DNA from: Clostridium sp. DL-VIII
GTDB taxonomy: Bacteria > Bacillota > Clostridia > Clostridiales > Clostridiaceae
Direction of reading: 5' to 3'
Length of the DNA stretch: 64,000 bases
NCBI RefSeq assembly: GCF_000230835.1
Contig: NZ_CM001240.1
Location: 2,302,501-2,366,500 of the forward strand
How positions within the stretch are numbered: the first letter of the stretch is position 1; each line of letters starts with the position of its first letter. Of this stretch, positions 18,172-26,829 are shown one piece after another. The position numbers and the translations under genes were made by a program. The notes beneath the pieces are model-generated. The model did no database searches. It was not told the DNA's origin and worked only from the letters and a program-made list of their open reading frames with translations.

Positions 18172-19221
18172 ATGTGGTATGAAAAGATACAATATAAGAA
18201 ATCAATGCCACTAAAAATTTTGCTTGTAGGGAAGGAACGAACTGAGGATTATTGGCTTTACTCTAATGGAGATCACTGGCATAGTGCTATTGAGATAATT
18301 CTGGTCTTAAATGGTACTATAAATATAATTGTCGAAGGTGAAGGAAAAAATTTAGAAGCTGGAGAAATGTTACTTATCAACAGCAATTGCGGCCATAGCT
18401 CAGAGGTAATCAGTGAAGATAATCTACATATTGTCTTCCAAATTAATCCAGATTTCATTTCAGGATACTATGAAGATATTAAGCATTATATTGAATTTTC
18501 ACCAGACTCGCAGAAAGAAGTGAACAGAAATGTTTATGAATACATCAGAAGTTGCGCAGCCAGAATTGTATTGGAATATAAAGATAAGAAAGACGCCTAT
18601 GAAATTGCAGTTATTGGGTTACTAAATGATATGCTTGCTTCGATTATTCGGTTCTATCCACATAATTTACATAAAAATAACGGTTATCCCATGAAAGAAG
18701 AGAACTTGAAAAGGTTGGATCGAATTATGTCTTATATTAATGAGAATTTATCCAATGATATAATAATTGCTGATATTGCTTCTAAGGAGCATTTGAGTGT
18801 AACATATTTATCTCACTTTATTAAAAACCATATTGGAATGTCAATGAGAGATTACATTATGACCAAGAGAATTGAAAAGGCAAAATTTCTAATATTATCC
18901 AGTAAAAAAAGTATCTCTCAGATTGGTGAGGAATGTGGCTTTAGTAATTATCAGACTTTTAGTAAAATGTTTAAGAAGCGTGTAAAAACCTCGCCATCTA
19001 ACTATCGAAAAATTTATATATTAAGGAAAAATGACTTTGAGGAACTCTGTAAAATAACCTATGAATATAATGATATGTTTAACCTAGATAAAGGTGAACA
19101 TACTCTACAAGATTTCGATAGTAATGTAGGTTTAGCATTTGGACACTGGGGTGTGCCTATTAATTGGAATACATTGGTTGATAAAGTTGGCCAATTTGTT
19201 ATTGGCGTTCGTTTTTTGTGA
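18172..19221 (+). CDS. AraC-family transcriptional regulator, C-terminus probably truncated
   Basis: 349 residues from ATG 18172, chosen because AGGAGG lies 9 bases upstream; upstream in-frame starts lack one. The N-terminal cupin-like sensor (HWHSAIEIILVLNGTINIIV) is followed by two helix-turn-helix motifs (IADIASKEHLSVTYLSHFIK and ISQIGEECGFSNYQTFSKMF). After the HTH a 55-residue segment ending FGHWGVPINWNTLVDK looks like the beginning of a further domain that stops early, and broken genes follow, so the 3' end may be lost. It probably controls the upstream sugar genes. Confidence 0.8.
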   Translation: MWYEKIQYKKSMPLKILLVGKERTEDYWLYSNGDHWHSAIEIILVLNGTINIIVEGEGKNLEAGEMLLINSNCGHSSEVISEDNLHIVFQINPDFISGYYEDIKHYIEFSPDSQKEVNRNVYEYIRSCAARIVLEYKDKKDAYEIAVIGLLNDMLASIIRFYPHNLHKNNGYPMKEENLKRLDRIMSYINENLSNDIIIADIASKEHLSVTYLSHFIKNHIGMSMRDYIMTKRIEKAKFLILSSKKSISQIGEECGFSNYQTFSKMFKKRVKTSPSNYRKIYILRKNDFEELCKITYEYNDMFNLDKGEHTLQDFDSNVGLAFGHWGVPINWNTLVDKVGQFVIGVRFL

Positions 19222-19293
19222 AATAGTTAATTTCTATGAAGCTGTAATCAGAAGAATTATTGAATATTGCACACATCTTTTCAAGGATACTCT

Positions 19294-19413
19294 CTAATTC
19301 CTTTTGCCCATGTATACAGGTACGCCAACGGAAAAAAGAACATCAACATCTCGGTAAATAGTTTGTGTTGAAACTTTGAAGTTTTCAGCTAATTCTTTAG
19401 AAGTTATCAGCAT
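19294..19413 (-). pseudogene. N-terminal HTH fragment of a YafY/DeoR-type regulator
   Basis: The minus-strand frame MLITSKELAENFKVSTQTIY followed by RDVDVLFSVGVPVY is the HTH_11 domain of WYL/YafY regulators. It stops after 39 residues, without the WYL domain, and faces another broken gene. This is a remnant. Confidence 0.6.
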
Positions 19414-19739
19414 GTGAACAAATAATAGAGGCAGGAGTAGATGCTATTGAAATAAGTGGAGTCTGGCATATATTTAAGGATACAGATTCTTTCTATTTTG
19501 CTGATTATGCAAAAGAAATCGCTCAAGAGAAAAAAGTGCCGATTATTTTGATAGGTGGAATTAAAGATTTTGATAACACAAGCCAGGTATTAAATTACAC
19601 ATCAATTGAGTATTTAGCTATAGCTACGCCATTAATCTCTGAACTGAATTTGGTAAATCACTGGGCTTCTGGTGATACTAGTAAAGCAAGATGTATTGGC
19701 TGCATGAGTCCAGGCCAATGGGGAAGATGTTGTACTTAA
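19413..19739 (+). pseudogene. C-terminal fragment of an Old Yellow Enzyme family oxidoreductase
   Basis: 109 codons match the last part of NADH:flavin oxidoreductases: AGVDAIEISG, FADYAKEIA, VPIILIGGIKDF, IEYLAIATPLI and the Cys-rich end CIGCMSPGQ. The FMN barrel N-terminus (about 220 residues) is absent, and no ribosome site exists. The fragment directly abuts the YafY remnant, marking a deletion join near 19413. Confidence 0.65.
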
Positions 19740-19879
19740 CAAATAGTATAAATTTCTAAGTATTTATAAATTCTTTTGTTTTAAATAAATGAAAAATATT
19801 ATTAGTTTATTTTTAATATGACAAACTGTTGCTCAATTGAACCTGCTAAAATGACAACATATTAAACACAAATTTTTAT

Positions 19880-20137
19880 ATGAAGAAGATGAATATAATG
19901 AAAGATATGAATTTTAGTGATGTGGTTGAAAGCTCTATTAAAGTAAGGAAACTCTATCATAAATTAGAAAAACAGTATCATGGGAAGGAATGGACAGTAG
20001 AAGAAGATGCATTAGCTTTTCTAGCAGATGCTGGTTTGGTCCATGCCTCAGCAAGAGCGCTGTATGATATTTTATTTTATACAATTTTGTTTTGTGTTAA
20101 GTTAAAAAAATATGGTAATTATGATATAATAAGTTAA
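19880..20137 (+). pseudogene. Truncated MazG-like protein
   Basis: The first about 63 residues (MNFSDVVESSIKVRKLYHKL, then WTVEEDALAFLADAGLV) resemble the start of clostridial MazG-like nucleotide pyrophosphohydrolases. The rest of the helical domain is replaced by an unrelated hydrophobic tail ending where the promoter of the next gene begins. No convincing ribosome site. Probably non-functional. Confidence 0.5.
20102..20130 (+). promoter_or_regulatory. Candidate promoter of the LRR protein
   Basis: TATAAT at 20125-20130 with TTAAAA 17 bases upstream lies 32 bp before the gene, overlapping the end of the MazG-like remnant. Confidence 0.4.
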
Positions 20138-20161
20138 AAATGAGTATAAGGGGGAATAATG

Positions 20162-21262
20162 ATGAGAAAATTGAAATTAATAAAAGTAATAGGGAGTTTA
20201 TTAATAGCAACTTCAGTATTAGCATTAAATCCAATAGGTGCAAGTGCAGAATGGAGACAAGATAGTAATGGATGGTGGTATGCAGATGGAGATTCCTGGT
20301 ATACTGGATGGAAACAAATTGATGGTAAATGGTATTATTTCTATCCTAGTGGCTATATGGCCAAAGATATAATGATTCAAGGGTATTATCTAAATTCCAG
20401 TGGTGTATGGTCAGAACTTACAACAAGTGGAAACCTTAAATTTGATAAATCAACTAGAACAATAGTAAAATATACCAATGATAAAAGTACTACTTCATTA
20501 GTTATACCAAGTGAAATTGATGGTGTTCAAGTAAAACGTATAGGAGAAAAAGTATTTGAGGATAGTAAATTAGAAAGCATAACAATTCCAAATGGTGTAA
20601 CAAGCATAGGGGATTTTGCATTTGCTGGGTGTGTCAATTTAACAAGTATAATAATACCTAATGGTGTAACAAGTATAGGAGTTTGTGCATTTGAGAATTG
20701 TAATAGTGCAACAGATATAACAATACCTAGTAGTGTAACAAGCATAGGATGGTGTGCATTTCATCTTTGTGAAAGTACATTTCATGTAGAGAGTGAAAGA
20801 ACAAAGCAATTATTACTTAAATGTGATGTAAATGAAAGTGAAATAATATTAAATGGTCAATCATCAGCAGTGAATCAAAATGCATCTGCAAATATAAATA
20901 ATGTAAGCACAAAAGTTAATGAAAATGGTAATGAGCAGATAGTAACATTTTCAGATAAGAAATTAGAACGAAGAGTAAGATATAAAATAAATAAACTTAC
21001 AGGAGATTTATATAAAAGTGATGTTGAAAAAATTACTTCCCTTGTTGTGCCAGATGAACAAATTGAAGATATAAGCGGAATTGAAAATTTAAGTAATTTA
21101 AAAGAACTTTATTTAACTGGAACTAATGTAAGTGATATAAGCAAATTAAAAGGATTAACTAACTTACAGAAACTTGAATTAACTGCTGTTAAAATAAGTG
21201 ATACAGATAAGAAAGCATTGGAGAATGCATTACCAAACTGTAAAATTAATTTCGGCAGTTAA
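20162..21262 (+). CDS. Secreted leucine-rich-repeat protein with choline-binding-type repeat
   Basis: About 366 residues. A signal peptide (LKLIKVIGSLLIATSVLALN ending ASA) is followed by a Trp/Tyr-rich cell-wall-binding repeat (GWWYADGDSWYTGWKQIDGK). Then come three BspA-like LRR units (TIPNGVTSIGDFAFAGCVNL type) between about residues 135 and 215, a linker, and a C-terminal internalin-like LRR pair (ISGIENLSNLKELYLTGTNV). The protein is expected to be exported and held on the wall to bind a partner; the ligand is unknown. The second ATG (20162) is better spaced from GGGGG than the first (20159). Confidence 0.85.
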   Translation: MRKLKLIKVIGSLLIATSVLALNPIGASAEWRQDSNGWWYADGDSWYTGWKQIDGKWYYFYPSGYMAKDIMIQGYYLNSSGVWSELTTSGNLKFDKSTRTIVKYTNDKSTTSLVIPSEIDGVQVKRIGEKVFEDSKLESITIPNGVTSIGDFAFAGCVNLTSIIIPNGVTSIGVCAFENCNSATDITIPSSVTSIGWCAFHLCESTFHVESERTKQLLLKCDVNESEIILNGQSSAVNQNASANINNVSTKVNENGNEQIVTFSDKKLERRVRYKINKLTGDLYKSDVEKITSLVVPDEQIEDISGIENLSNLKELYLTGTNVSDISKLKGLTNLQKLELTAVKISDTDKKALENALPNCKINFGS

Positions 21263-21279
21263 TAATTTTAAAAATAAAT

Positions 21280-21606
21280 ACGTTCATTGAAGAAGCACAG
21301 GAAAAATTAGTACAAGAGGCAAAAACTAATTATTATACATGAAAGTTTCGTTATGAGGTCGGATCTGATATAAATAGTTTTTCTCAATATTTTGTTGCTT
21401 GTGTGATATGTTATTTGTTAAAAAACATTGGAATATCAGAAATAATACCGGTAATGTGTGCCTATGATTTTGATATGGTTCAACTAGGAGGTCCGGTGCT
21501 TACACGACAGTTCACATTAGGGAAAAGAGAACCTTATTGTGATTTTCATTATAAGAAAGAAAATTATATTATGTCATATTACTTACATAATCGCCGTGTA
21601 ATATAA
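21280..21606 (+). pseudogene. Remnant of an ATC-hydrolase-like (L-2-amino-thiazoline-4-carboxylate hydrolase) gene
   Basis: The frame with IPVMCAYDFDMVQLGGPVLT and PYCDFHYKK matches the C-terminal part of the ATC hydrolase family. Upstream, coding-like sequence (EKLVQEAKTNYYT) is broken by a TGA at about 21341 before the frame resumes. There is no start or ribosome site. It lies directly after the LRR gene. Confidence 0.55.
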
Positions 21607-21707
21607 AAACATAAAGTAGTTAATTTATTATTTACCGCTAAATTAAATAATAAATAACTAGTATTCAGAATGATCTATTCACCATAATAGATCATTATAT
21701 TTTTATG
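21606..21707. repeat. Dispersed repeat with a GATCTA hairpin, copy 2
   Basis: It matches 13449-13545. The hairpin AATGATCTAT/ATAGATCATT is perfect here and ends in a T-rich run, so it can also act as a terminator for the remnant upstream. Confidence 0.6.
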
Positions 21708-21882
21708 GAACTATGCTGATTTAAGATATATAAAGATACCAATAAGGAAATTTTAGACAAGCTCTATTACTAAAGAGAATTTTGAAATATTAGTATTTAC
21801 TACAATAAAGAAATGTCTGATTTTCAGTATTAATTATAGAGCTTATCTAAAATAATGTTTTTTGGGAAAGCAAGTATACCAG

Positions 21883-21942
21883 TAGAAAATAAATATTGTA
21901 AAGGGGATTCGAAACTCACCACTGTACAATATTTATTTTCTA
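21883..21942. repeat. Perfect 18-bp inverted repeat
   Basis: TAGAAAATAAATATTGTA (21883-21900) is perfectly repeated in inverse at 21925-21942 around a 24-base GC-richer loop. There is no T-tract, so this is not a simple terminator. It lies in a gene-free stretch of about 320 bp (21708-22030). Confidence 0.7.
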
Positions 21943-22029
21943 TGGATCTTAAGTATTTGCCTCAAAAACAACATATGCTTGTCCTATAATTTTGGCAGTA
22001 AATTCTGCATTTTGTGGAGATATTAAAAG

Positions 22030-22074
22030 AAATAAAATAATCCTAGAGAGGACCGCTCTAGGATTATTTTATTT
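22030..22074 (-). terminator. Perfect 19-bp terminator hairpin
   Basis: AAATAAAATAATCCTAGAG pairs perfectly with CTCTAGGATTATTTTATTT. It overlaps the stop codon of the small gene at 22064-22240 and would terminate it. Confidence 0.8.
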
Positions 22075-22240
22075 CAATTTCAAGCTGTATTGGCCTTGTA
22101 TCAAGGTAATTTTGATATTCTATCTTATAGTATAGAATTAATTTTCTTCGGCTTTCGTAAGGCAATTTATTTACAAGTGAATTGTATTGTTCCAGTGAAG
22201 AAAAGCCTTTTTCTTTTATAAGCCATGTTGTAAATGTCAT
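22064..22240 (-). CDS. Small protein, 58 residues, unknown family (paralogue of 22298-22471)
   Basis: MTFTTWLIKEKGFSSLEQYN begins a short, charged, aromatic-rich protein with no membrane segment. AAGGA lies 9 bases before the ATG at 22240. It shares F-T-x-WL, a Y-x-S-x(4)-L spacing and LYY-x(3)-YQ-x(2)-LD with the next upstream gene, so the two are a tandem pair of diverged copies. The size and WL motif recall small YozE-type helical proteins, but the match is too weak to name. Its terminator overlaps the 3' end. Confidence 0.55.
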   Translation of the reverse strand: MTFTTWLIKEKGFSSLEQYNSLVNKLPYESRRKLILYYKIEYQNYLDTRPIQLEIEIK

Positions 22241-22297
22241 TAGATTCAATCCTTTCATATATGGATTTGTAAACAGGAACTAGCAGGTAATATGCTG

Positions 22298-22471
22298 CTA
22301 ATCCCATTCAGTTTGCACATAATCTAAAAAATACTGGTATTTCTCGTGATAATATAAATCAGTTTTTCTAGCATCTTCTTTTGATAAAATTGAAAGCCAT
22401 GATTTATAGTGGCCATATGAATTAAATACTTCTTTAGTAGTAAGCCATTTAGTAAACGAAAAGTATCTCAT
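22298..22471 (-). CDS. Small protein, 57 residues, unknown family (paralogue of 22064-22240)
   Basis: MRYFSFTKWLTTKEVFNSYG opens a 57-residue frame ending in TEWD. AAGGA is 10 bases upstream of the ATG. Residues FTKWL, DLYYHEKYQYFLD align with FTTWL and ILYYKIEYQNYLD of the downstream gene, showing conservation despite low overall identity; this supports both being real genes. They are 57 bp apart on the same strand and probably cotranscribed. Confidence 0.55.
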   Translation of the reverse strand: MRYFSFTKWLTTKEVFNSYGHYKSWLSILSKEDARKTDLYYHEKYQYFLDYVQTEWD

Positions 22472-22631
22472 ATATATAAAATCCTTTTTTAAGCTGATAT
22501 TATAATTATTGCCTAAATTGCGAACGAATATTCGTAGTTGCTTGTACTTATTTGTATATTTTTAAAAAAGATTAAGTATAAGAATTTTGATTATTGGCTA
22601 GACTATTTCACAGAGAAGGAGTGGAATAATA

Positions 22632-22796
22632 ATGGAAAATATTAAGAGGATTAAAAAATTAAAATCACCCACAAAGCAGCTTCATGTGGAATGTGAAATT
22701 AAGTTATATGAAGACTTTGAAGCATATTGTCATAGGAATGGAAAAGACGTTAGTAAGGCAATAAGAGGATATATGAAACTATGCATTGGAGAATAA
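22632..22796 (+). CDS. Small basic protein, possibly ribbon-helix-helix
   Basis: 54 residues, MENIKRIKKLKSPTKQLHVE then a strand-helix-helix-like pattern (CEIKLYEDFEAYCHRNGKDV, SKAIRGYMKLC). This layout fits a CopG/Arc-type DNA-binding protein, but no diagnostic motif is present. AAGGAG is about 11 bases before the ATG. A terminator follows at 22811. It is divergent from the small-protein pair. Confidence 0.5.
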   Translation: MENIKRIKKLKSPTKQLHVECEIKLYEDFEAYCHRNGKDVSKAIRGYMKLCIGE

Positions 22797-22810
22797 ATTA
22801 TAAATAGTAA

Positions 22811-22837
22811 AAGTGCCTAAAAAGGTGCTTTTTTTAT
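22811..22837 (+). terminator. Terminator of the small basic protein gene
   Basis: AAGTGCCT pairs with AGGTGCTT (two G-T pairs), then a run of seven T. Confidence 0.65.
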
Positions 22838-22921
22838 ACATAAATAATGTCTAAAATATCTGTAAGTGGGCATAATAAAATATGGGAGGAGAGGAACTAA
22901 AAAGAAAAGGAGGTCATAAAA

Positions 22922-23308
22922 GTGGAAAAGAGAAAATATGAATCAAAAACATTAATAGCAGAGTACAGGTATTTAAGTGAAAATGAAGATTTTAGATTTT
23001 CTGAAACAGCTTACAAGTTAAAGGATGGCTCGATAATTATTGAGTATGATGGTGCTCCTTTAAGTCTTTATGGCTTGAAATTAAGTTATAACAAGAACAT
23101 AAGAAGAAAAGGAATATTTAGTATTACTGAGGATGATTATGAATTTTGGAAGTCATTTAGAGCAAGAATTGAGGATGGTAGTTTTATGGATTATGAAGCT
23201 GAAAGAAATGAAGCTTTAGAAAAATCCAGGGAAGAATATGATAAACAAATAGATGTAGAACATGAAAATATATTAGAAAGCCTCTCATGTGAGGAATTGC
23301 CATATTAA
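22922..23308 (+). CDS. Conserved-looking hypothetical protein
   Basis: 128 residues, acidic, without signal peptide or membrane segment. The C-terminal third (ESLEKSREEYDKQIDVEHEN-like, rich in Glu, Lys and Asp) is probably helical. GTG start with AAGGAGG 8 bases upstream. No family was recognised. It precedes the broken ATP-binding gene. Confidence 0.55.
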   Translation: MEKRKYESKTLIAEYRYLSENEDFRFSETAYKLKDGSIIIEYDGAPLSLYGLKLSYNKNIRRKGIFSITEDDYEFWKSFRARIEDGSFMDYEAERNEALEKSREEYDKQIDVEHENILESLSCEELPY

Positions 23309-23319
23309 ATACATAGGGG

Positions 23320-24119
23320 GAGAAATACTCCATAAATGAAGCAATAAGGGAAGCATTTGTAAATCAAATAATTCATGCTGATTTTAAGTGAGAATCCAAA
23401 TCTTGTATTTGGTTCTTCGAACTTACTCAGGGAGTGAATACGAGTCGAGTTTCCTTATAAAAAGGGAACTTTAAAGATTATAAAAGCTAAGGATAGTTTG
23501 GAATTTACTAATCCAGGAAGTTTAAAGATAGATTTAGAAAGTATATTTAAAGGTGGAAATTCTAAAAGTAGAAATCCTAGAATTCAAAAGATGTTTTCTT
23601 TAATAGGATTAGGTGAGGGAGCAGGATCTGGATTCCCTAAAATTTTAGCAGCATGGAATGAACAAAGTTGGAGAACACCTGAATTAAAGGAGGAAACTAA
23701 TTTAATTCAAGTTTCTTTGAAATTGTGGATGATATCTATGTTACCAGAAGAATGCTTAGAATCATTAAAAAGTATATAATGATGGATAAGCATTCATATG
23801 ATATAACTGGAATATTACATGATTTAGTTGAAAAAGAAACATTAATAGTAGATGGTTATGGAAGAGGAAAAGTATATTATTTAAATAATGATTATAGTTA
23901 TGGCTTTGCATCAAAAATGGTTGATGAAAGAAGTTTAAATGAAGACGAGATTAAGATTATAGATTATATCAAAAAAATGGATCTATAAATAATCAACAGG
24001 GTAGAGATCATTTAGGTTTTGGTAAAGATAAGAATGTTGCTTTATTTAATAGTTTAATTAAAAAGGGAAAGATAAGAAAAGAAGGAGCAAGCAGTAGCAC
24101 AAGATACTTGTTGAACTAA
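23320..24119 (+). pseudogene. Broken AlbA-like / divergent-AAA ATP-binding protein gene
   Basis: Pieces of one family line up in order: SINEAIREAFVNQIIHADF, then after the 69-bp repeat TLKIIKAKDSLEFTNPGSLK and IQKMFSLIGLGEGAGSGFPK, then after frame breaks a winged-helix-like C-terminus (FNSLIKKGKIRKEGASSSTR). This is the C-terminal two-thirds of the Schlafen-like AlbA_2 ATP-binding family. The repeat at 23386-23454 sits between Phe of HADF and the following Pro codon and introduces a stop. Confidence 0.75.
23386..23454 (-). repeat. 69-bp interspersed repeat, copy A
   Basis: In minus orientation this aligns without gaps over 69 bases with copies at 32887-32955 and 36926-36994. It has the hairpin CCAAAT-5-ATTTGG. 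It interrupts the ATP-binding gene; removing about 67 bases restores a readable HADF-PYKKGTLKIIK. Confidence 0.8.
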
Positions 24120-24159
24120 CAGTTATATCGTTAATAAAAGTACGACGATTACCGACGAG

Positions 24160-25200
24160 CCGACTGAATAAAGCCGATGAGAATAAATATTAAAATGGGT
24201 GACTTATTGGCTATAATAAAATATATTAATTTATAAATTAATATAAACAATTAGTTCCCCTTATGTTGAAGTTATTATTCAACATAAGGGGGACAATGTT
24301 TTTTTATCATTTATCTAAGCTTTAAAAGTTTTAGTATTTAAAGAATGCCAAATAGATTTACTCAGAACTATATGGAAGTAATTCTTCCAATAAATCTTCC
24401 CTTAAGGGAGAAGATGCAGCAAGTTAAAATAAATTATAATGATGCTTAAAAGCAACTAAACATCAGGACTTTTGAAATTAATAATATAACTTAAACATTC
24501 CCTTATATAAGTAATTCGTTTGGCATTTTTCTAAACCAATTATAGAAGAGTTAAGAGTTTTGGCATAAAAATAATAATTAACTTATGATCATATTATAAT
24601 GAAGTTTCCATTAAAGTTTCTCATTTAAGGGAAAAATGGATAATGCTTAGTATATTACCTTGAAATTATGTGTAAAACACTTGCCTCAATTTTCCCTTAA
24701 GAGAAAAAATACAATAAGTTATGGAAAGTTATGGTAAAACATAAAAAGCACTCACAAGTACCTAAACATCAAGGTTTCAAAGTATCATAAAATAAAATAT
24801 GATTTGGTACAAGATATTTCCAATACAGAACTCGCTTATGGTTTATTTAGAACATTAAAATAAAATCAACAGCCTAAAAGATTTGAAAAATGTTTTTTTA
24901 CTTAATAGTTTTCTTCATTTATTATTTTTATCAGAAATAATAATAAACTTTATGCAAATAGTAATTAAAAAATATTTAATTTCATGTCATAAGAAATTTA
25001 TTGATAAAGTTATAATTAATATATTTTAACAATTAATGTCAGCTGTGATTACAATTATAGCTAATATTATTTAATGTCCAGAAGGAAAATATTAAGATAA
25101 AATGGATTTATAACTAGAATATTACAAAATGCTGTAAATGGATGATTACAGGGCTTAGAGAATTAATCTTCGGTAAATATAGGATTTGCTGCAGAAGTGG
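24160..25200. other. Gene-free AT-rich stretch with diverged repeats
   Basis: No credible coding region. Segments around CTTAAGGGAGAAGATGCAGC (24405) and CTTAAGAGAAAAAATACAAT (24700), each followed by an ACTAAACATCA or ACCTAAACATCA tract, are about 295 bp apart and look like a decayed tandem duplication. Several short palindromes TTCCCTTAAGGGA occur. Confidence 0.4.
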
Positions 25201-25211
25201 GAAACACATAA

Positions 25212-25340
25212 AAAAAGCCATACTACAAGGTATATAAACCAAGTAATATGACGATTCACTAAAATTAATGATTCCGCTGGCCGGAGTCGAATCGTTAATT
25301 AAATAATTCACTATAAATAATGTAAAGCAGGAATCAAATA
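25212..25340. repeat. Dispersed repeat linked to the SHOCT tail, copy 2
   Basis: It matches 5412-5537. Only the last codons of the SHOCT tail remain (AAAGCCATACTACAAGG). The imperfect stem GATTCCGCTGGCCGGAGTCGAATC is present. It lies immediately left of the tRNA-derived repeat. Confidence 0.6.
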
Positions 25341-25479
25341 AATTACTCTTGCTTTTTTATTTTATAAAAGTATTTTTAAGTTCAAGTATAATAAAAAAAT
25401 ATTTTGCTGAAAAATTTAATTATAAATCAAAATGACAAATTATATAGAATACTATTAAATTCTGAGTAAATAGTGTTTT

Positions 25480-25591
25480 CAATATCTATCCCAAACTTGT
25501 GTGGGAAAATAGAAAAAACACCAACAATTTAGAATTCTAAATGCTGATGTTTACTAAAATGGTGACCCATACGGGAATCGAACCCATGATT
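25480..25591. repeat. tRNA-Glu 3'-end duplication (attachment-site-like), left copy
   Basis: Bases 25560-25591 repeat the last 32 bases of the tRNA-Glu gene at 40855-40929, including CCA and the T-arm. The adjoining about 80 bp with the tRNA terminator are also repeated (right copy to 40886). Identity stops abruptly inside the anticodon side of the T-arm. The two copies are direct repeats, as expected for attL and attR of an element integrated in a tRNA gene. Confidence 0.75.
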
Positions 25592-25599
25592 CAATGAAA

Positions 25600-25730
25600 A
25601 GGAAAATTTAAATATCTATAAGTGGCTATAAGCCTTGAAAATACTAATGTCCATATTTTTGAGAAAATATAAGTGGACATATCTAAATAGAACTATGGTG
25701 TAAAAATGGTGTAAAATTTAGATGGCGTTA
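25600..25730. other. Arm-site-like repeats beside the attachment copy
   Basis: TGGTGTAAAA occurs twice in tandem (about 25695-25720), ATAAGTGG occurs twice, and GTCCATATTTT/AAAATATAAGTGGAC forms an inverted repeat. Integrase arm sites look like this next to attachment cores. No integrase gene remains here. Confidence 0.4.
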
Positions 25731-25845
25731 GTGTAGTATTTTCGGGCTAAAGGACTCTCTTTAATATAAAATTGAAAGGGAAAAATTATTATATATCATT
25801 AAAAAATTTTATATTAACTTTTGATAGAAAAGTCTAAACTAAGAT

Positions 25846-26829
25846 TTAGATAACTCGATTTTTGTTAGTACTTGAATTATAATTTTTAATCATTATTTCA
25901 AGAGTATAATTAGTATCGTATTCTTGTTTATTTCTAGATCTTTTATAATACCAATCAAATATTAGTGGATTAGTGCTTCTACTCTGAAATATTTCATCTT
26001 GTAATTTTCTTGATAGATCTTTAAGTTCATCTTCTTTTTTAGTTTTGTTAAGTATATCTGCCCAAATATTATCACAACAAGTTTTAAGTTTATTGCTATT
26101 GTTTATGGATTTACAATTATCCTTGTATTGTTTAATTGTAAATGTTAATAAGCAGAAAAAAGGTGAAAATGCATTTAATAAAAAAGATGGAATAGATAAT
26201 TCCTTGAATAGACTTATTATTGTAACTAATAAGAATACAAAAGTTGAAATTGATATTATAAACTTAACAAAGCTTTGTCTTAAATAATTATCCCACCAAC
26301 AGTTTGTTCTTTGACACATGATAGATGCAAATGGTAATTTTATAGTGTCTAAATTAGTACTATAGTACCAATTTATCATATTTGATTTATCTTTTTCATT
26401 TCTTTTTTTTATAAATTTAAGAGAATATTTGCCTATAGTTTCAACATCAGGTTTTGATATTTTTATTGGATTATTTGAAATGGATAGCACATCACAATCA
26501 AATGAATCTTGAATACTGGCGGCTAGTATTCTTTGGTTATTTAGATAAGGTGTTATTACTATTAAATCTAATATGGTTATTAAAGCGCTAATTATAAAGA
26601 TAATTGATTTAAATAACTCTTTTGATAAGCTTAGATAGGTAGTAATGAAATCAGCAAAAAAATTAGATACTAATGATAATACTATAGTAAATACAACTGT
26701 TACAACTATTTGGATACCAAAAATAACCTTTGCATCTGAATATATTTGTCTTTGAGCATATAATTTGTCTAAGTTTTCTGGTAAATTTTCTTTATTAATA
26801 ATTTCATTATTTATAATTCTATTCTCCAT
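25846..26829 (-). CDS. CBASS effector: S-4TM family putative pore-forming protein
   Basis: About 327 residues. The N-terminal LDKLYAQRQIYSDAKVIFGI is a hallmark of SMODS-associated S-4TM proteins. Four hydrophobic segments follow in two pairs (about residues 38-58, 75-98, 178-200 and 205-222) with a cytosolic domain between the pairs. A soluble C-terminal part contains LQDEIFQSRSTNPLIFDWYY. In CBASS such proteins are thought to sense the cyclic nucleotide and open the inner membrane. The ATG at 26829 overlaps the CD-NTase stop by 11 bases, implying translational coupling; GGAGGTG lies 14 bases upstream, and a TTG at 26853 is an alternative start. Confidence 0.8.
   Translation of the reverse strand: MENRIINNEIINKENLPENLDKLYAQRQIYSDAKVIFGIQIVVTVVFTIVLSLVSNFFADFITTYLSLSKELFKSIIFIISALITILDLIVITPYLNNQRILAASIQDSFDCDVLSISNNPIKISKPDVETIGKYSLKFIKKRNEKDKSNMINWYYSTNLDTIKLPFASIMCQRTNCWWDNYLRQSFVKFIISISTFVFLLVTIISLFKELSIPSFLLNAFSPFFCLLTFTIKQYKDNCKSINNSNKLKTCCDNIWADILNKTKKEDELKDLSRKLQDEIFQSRSTNPLIFDWYYKRSRNKQEYDTNYTLEIMIKNYNSSTNKNRVI

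Noticed and set aside
23386..23454. 69-bp repeat as an integron attC site
   Set aside because: Copy C begins with ACCCAAC, which fits one attC core box, but the other two copies do not, and no GTTRRRY core is found at the other end.
24399..24712. Repeated TTCCCTTAAGGGA palindromes as a CRISPR array
   Set aside because: Copies are few, unevenly spaced, and the sequence between them is itself diverged repeat, not unique spacers.
25114..25311. Minus-strand frame of 65 residues
   Set aside because: It runs through the dispersed SHOCT-linked repeat, has no ribosome site and does not resemble a protein.
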